Shown: positions 56,248-63,800 of the stretch, one piece after another
How positions within the stretch are numbered: position 1 is the first letter of the stretch
Layout of the letters: the number at the start of each line of letters is the position of its first letter
The notes under the pieces: generated by a model
Databases searched by the model: none
What the model was told of the DNA's origin: nothing
Seen by the model: only the letters and a program-made list of their open reading frames with translations
NCBI GenBank assembly: GCA_028292405.1
Contig: JAQGMJ010000028.1
Location: 145,962 to 209,961 of the forward strand
DNA length: 64,000 bases
Source: Betaproteobacteria bacterium
GTDB taxonomy: Bacteria > Pseudomonadota > Gammaproteobacteria > Burkholderiales > JAEUOS01
Reading direction: 5' to 3'
Made by a program: the position numbers and the translations under genes

Positions 56248-56283
56248 GATTGTCTCCTCATGATCTTCCGTTCCCGGCCGGCT

Positions 56284-57633
56284 TTACCGCAGGTCCAGGT
56301 GCGACAGTTTTTCCAGCCCGCGCAGGCTGCCCAGCCAGCGCTCGCTGATCTCGCCCGGCAGGTCGGCGGCCAGGCGCCGGTATTTGGCGTCGGTGGCCGC
56401 ATCGTCCAGCGGCTGCTCCGGCGCGCCACGGAAAGTTTCGCGGTCCACATCGAAGCGGCGGCCGTCGCGCAGTTGCAGTTCCAGCCGGCTTTGCCAGGCG
56501 CCCTTGGCACCGGCCTCTTTGCCATACGGCTGCAGAACGATGCCGCGACACGCTGTGGCAATGCGCGCATCGGCCAGCGCATCTTCATTGAATGAACGGG
56601 GGTCGGCCGGGTCGCGGTGCAGCGCCAGCGCGACGCAAAACGGCACGCTGTATTGCGCCTGCATCAAATCACCCGGCGCGCGGATGTCGTGATGGCTGAG
56701 CACTTTTTCCGACACGCTCAGGCGGATGTTCTCCACCTCGTCGCCGCCGAACCCGTGCTCGGCCATCAAGGTGCACAGCGACTCCACCGGCGTATGCGCG
56801 GTAACGTGGCAGGGAAAGGCCTTGATGCAAATGCGCTCGACTTCCCACTGCTCGCCGAGGCCGGCGGTTAGCTTCGATGCATCGGCGTCGCGGCAATACG
56901 TCTCAAGAAAACCGAAGCGCCCTTCCAATATCGTCTCCGGCCCGCCAAAGCCTTCCGCCGCCAGCCCGGCGGCGAGCACGCCCGCCTCCGCGGCGCGCCC
57001 CAGGTGCAGGCGCTTGACCTCGCCGCCCCCGGCAGACTTGGTAAACGCCAGCAAGCCGGAAGAGAGCGAGCCGGCGATGCCCAGCGCATCGGCCAGTTGC
57101 TCCGCGGACAGGCCCATCACCACGCCCGCCGCGATCGCCGCGCCATACGGCCCGGTCAGCCCCGGCGCGTGAAAGCCCAGGCCTTCGCTGGAATGCCTGG
57201 AAGCCGCGCCGATGCGAAACATCACTTCGCAGCCGGCGATAAACGCCAGCAACAATCGCTCACCCGAAGCGCCGCCCTGCTCGGCCGCGGCCAGGGCCGC
57301 CGGCAGCAGCACCGCGCCGGGGTGCACCCCCGCGCCCGGCTTGCGCAGGCTGTCCTGCTCGAAAGCGTGGGCGAAGCTGCCGTTGACCAGCGCCGCCATC
57401 TGCGCCGGCAGGCGCAACTGCGGCAGGCCCAGCACGGTGCAGCGCCCGCCGGCGCCGAAGCGGCTGGCATAGCGCGCCACCGCCTGGCTCCAGGGAAAGC
57501 GGCTGCCGAAGGCGGCCACGCCCACCGTGTCGATGATGCAATTGCGCGCGCGCTCGACCACCGCCGGCGGCACATCGGCGAGCGACAGTCCGGCGGCAAA
57601 GCGCGCCAGGGTGACGGCGGCGGTCTGGCTCAC
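56284..57633 (-). CDS. MmgE/PrpD family protein 2
   Basis: A 449-aa MmgE/PrpD paralogue with a GTG start, 6 nt after the stop of paralogue 3. The family's HALDFDD segment is replaced by HAFEQDSLRKPGAGVHPGAV, as seen in non-dehydratase clades. Other family marks are GFHAPGLTGPYGAAIAAGVV, the Lys segment HLGRAAEAGVLAAGLA and CIKAFPCHVTAHTPVESL. The changed acidic motif suggests a different substrate or reaction (epimerase or decarboxylase) from paralogue 1. It may pair with paralogue 3. Confidence 0.88.
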   Translation of the reverse strand: MSQTAAVTLARFAAGLSLADVPPAVVERARNCIIDTVGVAAFGSRFPWSQAVARYASRFGAGGRCTVLGLPQLRLPAQMAALVNGSFAHAFEQDSLRKPGAGVHPGAVLLPAALAAAEQGGASGERLLLAFIAGCEVMFRIGAASRHSSEGLGFHAPGLTGPYGAAIAAGVVMGLSAEQLADALGIAGSLSSGLLAFTKSAGGGEVKRLHLGRAAEAGVLAAGLAAEGFGGPETILEGRFGFLETYCRDADASKLTAGLGEQWEVERICIKAFPCHVTAHTPVESLCTLMAEHGFGGDEVENIRLSVSEKVLSHHDIRAPGDLMQAQYSVPFCVALALHRDPADPRSFNEDALADARIATACRGIVLQPYGKEAGAKGAWQSRLELQLRDGRRFDVDRETFRGAPEQPLDDAATDAKYRRLAADLPGEISERWLGSLRGLEKLSHLDLR

Positions 57634-57639
57634 GGCGGC

Positions 57640-59037
57640 TCAGGCCTTGACCATCAGGTCGACGATCTTGCCGGCATCGCCCAACTTCTCCATGCCCAGC
57701 ACCGCTTCGGCCAGCGCGTCCACCTGGTTCGCCGGCAGCGCGTGCACGGCAAGCTTACGGAATTTTTCCACCACGTCGGCTTCGCTGGCGAAATTGTGCT
57801 CGTTGCCGCGACCGGCTTCGACAGTGGCCTTGAGCACGGTGCCGTCCTTGAGGTGGGTCTCGACGCGCACCATGTGGCGGAACTTGGAGCCCTTGGCGGT
57901 GATCTCCTTGTCTTCTTCCACCTGCACTTTTTCGGCAATGCGCATGCGCTCCGGGTCGGCCACCTTGTCTTCGGTGAATTGCTTGACGAAGCAGTCGCCG
58001 TCGAGCAGCAGCGTGGCCACGCAGTAGGGCAGGTTGAGCTGCGCCGACACCAAGCCGCTTGGAATGTATTTCCAGCCGACGTGGTCCATGGTCACTTGCG
58101 AGCCGCGCACGATGATCTTCTCCACGTCCTCCGCGCCGAAGGGCTTTTCCGCCTGCATCAGCCGCAGCGCGTCCAGCGTGGTGTGGTTGCTGCCGACGCA
58201 GGAGTAGAACTTCAGCGCCACGCCCATGGTCTGCCACACTTCGCCCAGGCCGGCGGTGAGTTCGGCCAGGTCGAAACGGTCCTGCGAGCGCGAGAAGGTG
58301 GTGCAAAAGCCGCCGTATTCGGACTCCAGCACATTCTCGATGCCGGTGAAGCCGCCCTCGGCGAGCAGGGCGCCGTAGAGGCCGCTTTGCGAGGAGCGGC
58401 CCGCGTGCATGCGCTTGACCATGGCGCCATATTGCGCCGCCATCAGGCCGGCGGCCTGGGTGCCGGCGATGCCCAATGCATGCACGGTCTTTTGCGCATC
58501 CAGCCCAAGGCCGCGCGCGGCGCCGGCGCCGGCGGAAAACACGCCGAGCGTCGCGCCCGAGTGCCAGCCCTGCGCGATGTGCTCCGGCCCCATGCAGACG
58601 CCGACGCGCGGGCCGACCTCGTAGCCGGCGACAGCAGCAGCAAGGAACTCGCGCCCCGTCAGCTTGCGGCGCGACTCGGCGATCGACAGCAGCGCCGGCA
58701 GCACCACCGCGCCGACGTGCAGCACACCCTGGCGATGCACGTCGTCCAGCTCGAAGCCCTGCACCTGGGTGCCGTTGATCAAGGCGGCGTGCGGGGAGGA
58801 CAGGCGCAATTTCGTGCCCCAGATCGCCGCGCCCCTGGACTCGTCGACCTTCGACAGGGTCTCTTGCATGATGCGGCACCAGGGCAGGTTGGCGCCGTAG
58901 AGCGCGCAGCCGAGGGAATCGAGAATCAGCAGGCGGATGCGCTGGCGCACCTCGGCGGGAATCGCATCGTATTGCAGGCCGGAGACAAACTGCGCCAGGC
59001 CGCGGGTATAGGGATTGTCGCGTGGGGTATCGCTCAT
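57640..59037 (-). CDS. MmgE/PrpD family protein 3
   Basis: A 465-aa MmgE/PrpD paralogue and first gene of the operon. It has QVQGFELDDVHRQGVLHVGAV where classical members have HALDFDD, then GWHSGATLGVFSAGAGAARG, MHAGRSSQSGLYGALLAEGGF and KFYSCVGSNHTTLDAL. Like paralogue 2 it departs from the dehydratase motif, but in a different way, so the three are not recent copies. The Lys-rich insertion VQVEEDKEITAKGSKFRHM is distinctive. A candidate GntR operator is 130 bp upstream. Confidence 0.88.
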   Translation of the reverse strand: MSDTPRDNPYTRGLAQFVSGLQYDAIPAEVRQRIRLLILDSLGCALYGANLPWCRIMQETLSKVDESRGAAIWGTKLRLSSPHAALINGTQVQGFELDDVHRQGVLHVGAVVLPALLSIAESRRKLTGREFLAAAVAGYEVGPRVGVCMGPEHIAQGWHSGATLGVFSAGAGAARGLGLDAQKTVHALGIAGTQAAGLMAAQYGAMVKRMHAGRSSQSGLYGALLAEGGFTGIENVLESEYGGFCTTFSRSQDRFDLAELTAGLGEVWQTMGVALKFYSCVGSNHTTLDALRLMQAEKPFGAEDVEKIIVRGSQVTMDHVGWKYIPSGLVSAQLNLPYCVATLLLDGDCFVKQFTEDKVADPERMRIAEKVQVEEDKEITAKGSKFRHMVRVETHLKDGTVLKATVEAGRGNEHNFASEADVVEKFRKLAVHALPANQVDALAEAVLGMEKLGDAGKIVDLMVKA

Positions 59038-59165
59038 TGCAGGATCGACTCGGAGGTAATAGGGAAGTGGATGTTGCGGAAGGAAACAGGAGAAGGCCCG
59101 GGCAGCGGCCGTCAGTCGCGCCGGAAGATGGGACGTGGAGCATCCTCAATGTCCTCTGGATTCTA

Positions 59166-59175
59166 TTGTATACAT
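59166..59175 (-). promoter_or_regulatory. Candidate GntR operator TTGTATACAT upstream of PrpD operon
   Basis: TTGTATACAT, identical to the 10-mer over the atzF start of transcription, lies in the 530-base gap upstream of the six-gene operon. Its core TGTATACA is palindromic. I could not place a -35/-10 near it with confidence. Confidence 0.55.
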
Positions 59176-59478
59176 TGGAACACAGCAACGCCCGGCAGCG
59201 CATTTTGCCGCATAAGCCGCCCGCTATTGCCCGCCCCGCGCGGCATGCAAATCAACCACACTTAGTTGTCGGGTTCGCGTATGTTTGAAACCAAGGTCGC
59301 CGCCATTAAGTGCGGCCGCGCTCTTTAACATCGCCCCATTTGGCTTGGCGCCTGATCGGTGTAGCGCGACCACAGTTGTGTTGAACGAAGCGGCCAAGCG
59401 TCGCTTCTTTGCAAGGTGGCGTGCGTTTTTTTGAAAAAACCTCAGGTTTTCTCGGGTTTTAGCGACTAAACATGCACC

Positions 59479-59499
59479 TTCGCACTGTTTTCGTGCGAA
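59479..59499. promoter_or_regulatory. Inverted repeat TTCGCAC-N7-GTGCGAA upstream of cupin
   Basis: A perfect 7-bp inverted repeat whose GCAC-N7-GTGC core has the spacing of NtrC sites (TGCACC-N5-GGTGCA). It is about 70 bp upstream of the cupin start and 18 bp from a sigma-54-like site, closer than a usual enhancer. Confidence 0.45.
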
Positions 59500-59516
59500 A
59501 TGCGTCTCGTGGCCAC

Positions 59517-59532
59517 TGGCATTTTTTGTGCT
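59517..59532 (+). promoter_or_regulatory. Sigma-54-like promoter for cupin gene
   Basis: TGGCAT-TTTTT-GTGC keeps GG-N10-GC spacing and a perfect -24 box, with one change in the -12 box (GTGC for TTGC). The predicted start is near 59,543, about 25 nt before the ATG. Confidence 0.45.
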
Positions 59533-59567
59533 TCGCAACAATACCGCCAACCGCCGAGGAGCCTGCC

Positions 59568-59993
59568 ATGCTGGACAAGACCGCCACAGTGTTTTCGCAT
59601 GTCAAACCGGGTGACACCGAATTTCGCACGGAAGGCCTGCGGAATTTTTTCAAATACCGTGATCTGGGCATCGCCGACGCCACCCACGGCAAAGTGATCG
59701 CACAACTGGTGATCGCCGGCGCCGCACCGGAAAAAGGCACCGGATGGCACCGCCATGAGGCGGATTTCCATATCGTGATCATGCTCAAGGGCTGGGCCAA
59801 GTTCATGTACGAGGACAAGGAAACCCTGGTCGAGGCCGGCGATTGCGTGCACCAGCGCCCCGGCATCCAGCATTTCCTGTTCGACTATTCGCCGGACATG
59901 GAGTACCTGGAAGTGGTCGGCCCGGCCGATTTCACCACGGTGGACATCGAAAAAGGCCCGGCGGAGGTCCCCGCTCCTGCGCCATGGAAGTAA
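59568..59993 (+). CDS. Cupin-domain protein
   Basis: A 141-aa single-domain cupin. The start MLDKTATVF has GAGGAG 6 nt upstream and replaces the longer ORF in the track. Cupin motif 1 is visible as GTGWHRHEADFHIVIMLKGWAKF, with two His and a Glu/Asp as possible metal ligands, and motif 2 as AGDCVHQRPGIQHFLFDY. Such small cupins may bind metal and act as dioxygenases, isomerases or sensors; no substrate is clear. It is divergent from the PrpD operon and followed by a strong hairpin, so it forms its own transcript. Confidence 0.87.
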   Translation: MLDKTATVFSHVKPGDTEFRTEGLRNFFKYRDLGIADATHGKVIAQLVIAGAAPEKGTGWHRHEADFHIVIMLKGWAKFMYEDKETLVEAGDCVHQRPGIQHFLFDYSPDMEYLEVVGPADFTTVDIEKGPAEVPAPAPWK

Positions 59994-60033
59994 GCACCCA
60001 AGCGACGCGCGCGTTTCTTCGTCGCCTTTAGGT

Positions 60034-60070
60034 CACGAAAATCATCCGGCTCCGCCGGTGATTTCTCGTG
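60034..60070 (+). terminator. Long hairpin after cupin gene
   Basis: CACGAAAATCATCCGGC pairs with GCCGGTGATTTCTCGTG around a 3-nt loop, with two small bulges. It is 40 bp after the cupin stop, strong enough to end transcription, although the T-run is poor. Confidence 0.6.
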
Positions 60071-60080
60071 CGAGGCAAGC

Positions 60081-60110
60081 CACTCAAGATTAGGTTTGTA
60101 CTCTTGAGTG
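60081..60110. terminator. Second inverted repeat before end of GST gene
   Basis: CACTCAAGA and TCTTGAGTG are perfect 9-bp arms around a 12-nt loop, four bases beyond the GST stop when read on the minus strand. It probably marks the end of the GST transcript; no clear T-run. Confidence 0.5.
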
Positions 60111-60114
60111 AATC

Positions 60115-60942
60115 CTAAAATTCGACATCGAGCTCGTCAATGTCGTCGGGCTCTTTTTTCGCCGCGCTGATCCAGTCCTTCACCTCGGGCACGGCCATGA
60201 CGGTCTTGCAGTAGGCGGCGCAATCCTCGTCGAGCTGCACGTTGTAGGTGAGAAACCGCGTCACCACTGGCGCGTACATGGCGTCGGCCATGCTGATCTT
60301 CTTGCCGAAGAGATAAGGACCGCCGTAGGTGGAGAGGCACTCCTGCCAGATCTCGACAATACGGTCGATGTCCGCCTGGGCGCGCGACCACACCTTGAAC
60401 TTGGGGAAGTGCCCCTTCAGGTTCATCGGCAGCGCCGCGCGCATGGCGGAAAAGCCGGAATGCATCTCGCCGCACACCGAGCGGCACATGGCGCGCGCCA
60501 CCTTTTCGGTCGGCAGCAGGCCGGCGTTGGGCTTGAGTTCGTTCAGGTACTCGGCGATCGCCAGGGTGTCCCACACCTTCACATTGCCGTGCGTCAGGCA
60601 GGGCACCAGGAAGGAAGGTGAAAGAAGCAGGATTTCCGCCTTCGCCGCGGCGTCCTTGGAGTCGAGCATGACTTCGTCGAAACCCAGGCCGGCGAACTTG
60701 ACCAGCAGCCAGCCCCGCATCGACCACGACGAGTAGTTCTTGCTGCTGATGGTGAGGGTGGTGGCGCCGCTGGACGTGCTGTTGGCCGGTTTGGCGGCGG
60801 GCTTTTTGACCGCTTTCATGGGAGCCTTTACCGGCGCCTTTTTAGCCGCCGGCTTCACGGTCTTGGCTGCGGGCTTCACGGCTTTAGCGGGCGCCTTGGC
60901 GACCTTGGTGGTTTTGGCGGTCTTGCTGCTCTTTGTAGCCAT
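60115..60942 (-). CDS. Glutathione S-transferase with Lys/Ala/Pro-rich N-terminal tail
   Basis: A 275-aa protein in two parts. Residues 1-55 are a low-complexity basic tail (repeated KPAAK/KAPVKA units) like bacterial histone H1-like or AlgP proteins. From about residue 60 a GST follows: thioredoxin-like N-domain starting LTISSKNYSSWSMRGWLLVK, with SFLVPCLTHGNVKVWDTLAIAEYL including the cis-Pro and DT/S glutathione site, then the helical C-domain with KKISMADAMYAPVVTRFL. The ATG of MATKSS starts the tail; a perfect sigma-54 promoter lies about 63 nt upstream. The tail may bind nucleic acid or polyphosphate/PHB granules; this is speculation. Confidence 0.88.
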   Translation of the reverse strand: MATKSSKTAKTTKVAKAPAKAVKPAAKTVKPAAKKAPVKAPMKAVKKPAAKPANSTSSGATTLTISSKNYSSWSMRGWLLVKFAGLGFDEVMLDSKDAAAKAEILLLSPSFLVPCLTHGNVKVWDTLAIAEYLNELKPNAGLLPTEKVARAMCRSVCGEMHSGFSAMRAALPMNLKGHFPKFKVWSRAQADIDRIVEIWQECLSTYGGPYLFGKKISMADAMYAPVVTRFLTYNVQLDEDCAAYCKTVMAVPEVKDWISAAKKEPDDIDELDVEF

Positions 60943-61015
60943 GGTGATTCCACGCTTTTCTATGAAATGAAGCCCCGGCCCGTGCGTTAGGTCAGTGATC
61001 TCTTCTTGGGCACAT

Positions 61016-61031
61016 TGCAAGGCACATGCCA
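61016..61031 (-). promoter_or_regulatory. Sigma-54 promoter for GST gene
   Basis: Minus strand TGGCAT-GTGCC-TTGCA matches the -24/-12 consensus completely, with GG-N10-GC spacing. The predicted start is near 61,005, about 63 nt before the GST ATG. It lies back-to-back with the phaZ promoter. Confidence 0.75.
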
Positions 61032-61045
61032 ATTAAAGGGCCGTC

Positions 61046-61060
61046 TGGCACAGCTATTGC
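61046..61060 (+). promoter_or_regulatory. Sigma-54 promoter for PHB depolymerase
   Basis: TGGCAC-AGCTA-TTGC is a perfect -24/-12 match. The predicted start is near 61,071, about 30 nt before the ATG of the depolymerase. Confidence 0.8.
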
Positions 61061-61100
61061 CTTGTACTAATCAAAACAGCACCAAGCGGCGGACAACTCT

Positions 61101-62324
61101 ATGCTTTACCAGGCCTACCAGGCGTATGCGGATTTGATGGACCCGCTGCGGTTTTTTGCCCGCAATGCCGCCTCCCTATTGGCCGAGCCCTCGCCCTGGC
61201 CCTGGGTGCCGGAGCAGATGTACAAATACGACCTGTCGGCTTCCTACGACGTGTTCGCGCGCACCGGCCTCACGTACAAGCGTCCACCTTTCAATATCCC
61301 CTCGGTGATGGTGGGCGGCGAGGAAGTGGAGATCCGCGAAGAGTCGCCGTTCCACACCCCCTTCGGCACCCTGCTGCATTTCGCCAAGCAAAGCGCGGTG
61401 CAGCAGCCGCGCGTGCTGATCGTCGCTCCCATGTCCGGCCACTTCGCCACGCTGTTGCGCGGCACCGTGCTGACCATGCTGCCGGACCACGACGTCTATA
61501 TCACCGACTGGCACAACGCGCGCGACGTACCCACCGAGGCCGGGCGCTTCGGGCTCGAAGATTACATCGAGCACATGATCAAGTTCCTCGAATTCCTAGG
61601 GCCCGGTGCGCACCTGGTAGCGGTATGCCAGCCGACGGTGGCAGCGCTGGCCGCCGTCTCATTGATGGCCGAAGACAACCATCCGGCGCAGCCGCGCAGC
61701 ATGACCCTGATGGCCGGGCCGATCGACTGCCGCGTCAATCCCACCAAGGTCAACGAGCTGGCGATGAGCAAGCCGATCGAGTGGTTCGAAAAGAACCTGA
61801 TCGGCACCGTGCCGATGCGCTACCCCGGCGCCAGCCGCCGCGTCTACCCGGGCTTTGTGCAGATCTCCTCCTTCATGAGCATGAACATGGAGCGCCACTC
61901 GCAGGCCTTCATCGACATGTTCAACCACTTGCACGCGCGCAACACCGAGAAGGCCGAGAGCATCAAGGAGTTTTACGAGGAGTACCTGGCGGTATCGGAC
62001 CTGCCTGCCGAGTTTTTTCTCGAGACGGTGCAAAAGATTTTCCAGGAATTCGCCCTGCCGCTGGGCAAGCTGGAATACAAGGGGCACAAGATCGACCCCG
62101 CCGCGATCCGCCGCACCGCGCTGATGACGGTGGAAGGCGAGCGCGACGACATTTGCGCGCTAGGCCAGACCCTGGCGGCGCAAGATATGTGCAGCGGCAT
62201 CCGCATGAACCGCAAGCTGCATCACGTGCAGGCGGGTGTCGGCCACTACGGCGTGTTCAACGGCCGGCGCTGGCAAAACGAGATTTACCCGATGCTGCGC
62301 GACTTCATCCACATGCACGCGTAG
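61101..62324 (+). CDS. phaZ: Intracellular polyhydroxybutyrate depolymerase
   Basis: A 407-aa enzyme that breaks down stored PHB granules in the cytoplasm. It starts MLYQAYQAYADLMDPLR, typical of the PhaZ1-type family, which lacks a lipase Ser box and instead uses Cys: here VAVCQPTVAALAA (about residue 175). The other catalytic residues fit Asp in VEGERDDICALGQT (about 345) and His in AGVGHYGVFNGRRW (about 380). No signal peptide, as expected. The sigma-54 promoter suggests expression under nitrogen stress, when carbon reserves are turned over. It is convergent with the MFS gene, 6 nt apart. Confidence 0.93.
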   Translation: MLYQAYQAYADLMDPLRFFARNAASLLAEPSPWPWVPEQMYKYDLSASYDVFARTGLTYKRPPFNIPSVMVGGEEVEIREESPFHTPFGTLLHFAKQSAVQQPRVLIVAPMSGHFATLLRGTVLTMLPDHDVYITDWHNARDVPTEAGRFGLEDYIEHMIKFLEFLGPGAHLVAVCQPTVAALAAVSLMAEDNHPAQPRSMTLMAGPIDCRVNPTKVNELAMSKPIEWFEKNLIGTVPMRYPGASRRVYPGFVQISSFMSMNMERHSQAFIDMFNHLHARNTEKAESIKEFYEEYLAVSDLPAEFFLETVQKIFQEFALPLGKLEYKGHKIDPAAIRRTALMTVEGERDDICALGQTLAAQDMCSGIRMNRKLHHVQAGVGHYGVFNGRRWQNEIYPMLRDFIHMHA

Positions 62325-62330
62325 CTGTAG

Positions 62331-63800
62331 CTACTCGATCGCGGTCTGCGCCACCCGCGAAGCGACCCACGAGCCCAGCGCCGCCAGCACGGCCGCGCCG
62401 AAAAATGCGTGGTGAAACGCATGCATCACCGCCTCCCGGTCAGCATCGGACAACGCCGCGGCGTTGTGGATGTCCAGCCCCCCGAGAAAGGCGAACACCA
62501 TCGCCCCGAACAGCGCCGTGCCCAGGGAAGCGCCGGTGGAGCGCGCCAGCGAGGTGGTGGCCGAGGCGATGCCTAAGCGGCCGCGCCCGGCGAGCGTCTG
62601 GATCACCACTTGCGAAGTCGGCATCACGGTGCCGAAGCCCAGGCCGCATAAAAAGCCCAGTCCGCTGATCAGGTTGGCCACCGGCGGCACCACGGCCATC
62701 AGCAACAGGCCGCCGCTGGCGATAGCCATGCCGGCGACGGGTATCCACTTCGGCTTGCCGAACTTCGAAATCAGCCGCCCGGTGGTGGTCGAGCCAGTGA
62801 CGATGCCGAAGGTCAGCGGCAGCACCATCAGTCCCGCATGTTGAGCGGATACGCCGTGCCCCAGCTGCAGATACACCGGCAGGAAAAACACCAGCGAGAA
62901 CATGCAGGAGGCGAAGCAGACAATGGTCAGGGCAACGAAAGTGATCGAGCGCTGGCGCAACAACTCGACCGGCAGGAAGGGTTCGGCGGCGCGGCGCTCG
63001 CGCCATACCAGCATGACCCAGAGCACCACGGCGCCACCGACGAAGGCTGCGCTGTCGAGCGAAAACCAGCCGAAGCGATGCCCCGCCTGCGAGACCCACA
63101 GCAAGGTCGTCACGCAGGCCACGGTGAACAGCAGCATGCCCGGTACGTCCTCGATGCCAGGTGCGCTGTCGTTGCGCATGCCGCGCGAAAGCTTGGTCAG
63201 GCGCCAGGTGGCGAACAGGCCCAGCGGCAGGTTGACCCAGAACAGCCAGCGCCAGCTCGCATGCGTCACCAGGAGGCCGCCCAGTACCGGGCCGCTGACC
63301 GAGGCCAGGGTGAAGACGGCGGCGAAGTAGCCCTGGAAACGCGCGCGCTGGCGCGGCGGCACCAGCTCGCCGATCAGCGCCTGCGCCATCACCATCAGGC
63401 CGCCGCCGCCCAGGCCTTGCAGGACGCGGGCGCCGACCAGTTGCCCCATGCTCTGGGCAAAGCCGCAAGCGAGCGAGCCGACGATGAAGCCACCCAGCGC
63501 GAACAGCAGCATGTCGCGCCGGCCATAGCGGTCGCCCAGGCGCCCATAAAGCGGCACCATCACGGTGGAGGCGAGCAGGTAGCCGATGGCGATCCATGAA
63601 CTGTCGCGCAGGCCGCCAAGGTCGGCGGCGATCGAGGGCGTGGCGGTGGCCAGCAGGGTCTGATCGATCGCCGCCATGAACATCGGCAGCATCACCGCGG
63701 AAAAAAGCTGCAGGAATTCCTGCACGCTGACGCGCTCGCTGGCAAAGGAGGTTTCCACCTCGCCGCCGGTTGCAGGGGGAGAATCGCTTACGGAAGACAT
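62331..63800 (-). CDS. MFS drug exporter, DHA2 (EmrB/QacA) family
   Basis: A 489-aa inner-membrane transporter with about 14 hydrophobic segments, the number usual for DHA2. TM1 has LPMFMAAIDQTLLATATPSIAADL with the conserved Asp; the A-like motif is GRLGDRYGRRDMLLFALGGF; motif C is AAVFTLASVSGPVLGGLL. DHA2 members expel organic cations, dyes or antibiotics with proton exchange. It has no EmrA-like adaptor beside it. Upstream is TTGTATATAT, related to but not the same as the GntR operator candidate. Confidence 0.92.
   Translation of the reverse strand: MSSVSDSPPATGGEVETSFASERVSVQEFLQLFSAVMLPMFMAAIDQTLLATATPSIAADLGGLRDSSWIAIGYLLASTVMVPLYGRLGDRYGRRDMLLFALGGFIVGSLACGFAQSMGQLVGARVLQGLGGGGLMVMAQALIGELVPPRQRARFQGYFAAVFTLASVSGPVLGGLLVTHASWRWLFWVNLPLGLFATWRLTKLSRGMRNDSAPGIEDVPGMLLFTVACVTTLLWVSQAGHRFGWFSLDSAAFVGGAVVLWVMLVWRERRAAEPFLPVELLRQRSITFVALTIVCFASCMFSLVFFLPVYLQLGHGVSAQHAGLMVLPLTFGIVTGSTTTGRLISKFGKPKWIPVAGMAIASGGLLLMAVVPPVANLISGLGFLCGLGFGTVMPTSQVVIQTLAGRGRLGIASATTSLARSTGASLGTALFGAMVFAFLGGLDIHNAAALSDADREAVMHAFHHAFFGAAVLAALGSWVASRVAQTAIE

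Larger units (their letters stand above)
59176..59567. other. Divergent gap between PrpD operon and cupin gene
   Basis: About 390 bases without a gene. It holds short palindromes such as AAAACC-TCA-GGTTTT (59,436-59,450), an inverted repeat and a sigma-54-like site next to the cupin gene (separate entries). The ORFs in the track here are shadows. Confidence 0.45.

Noticed and set aside
53875-59265. Plus-strand ORFs of 906 and 753 aa over the PrpD operon
   Set aside because: Shadows of the Bug and MmgE/PrpD genes; no recognisable domain.
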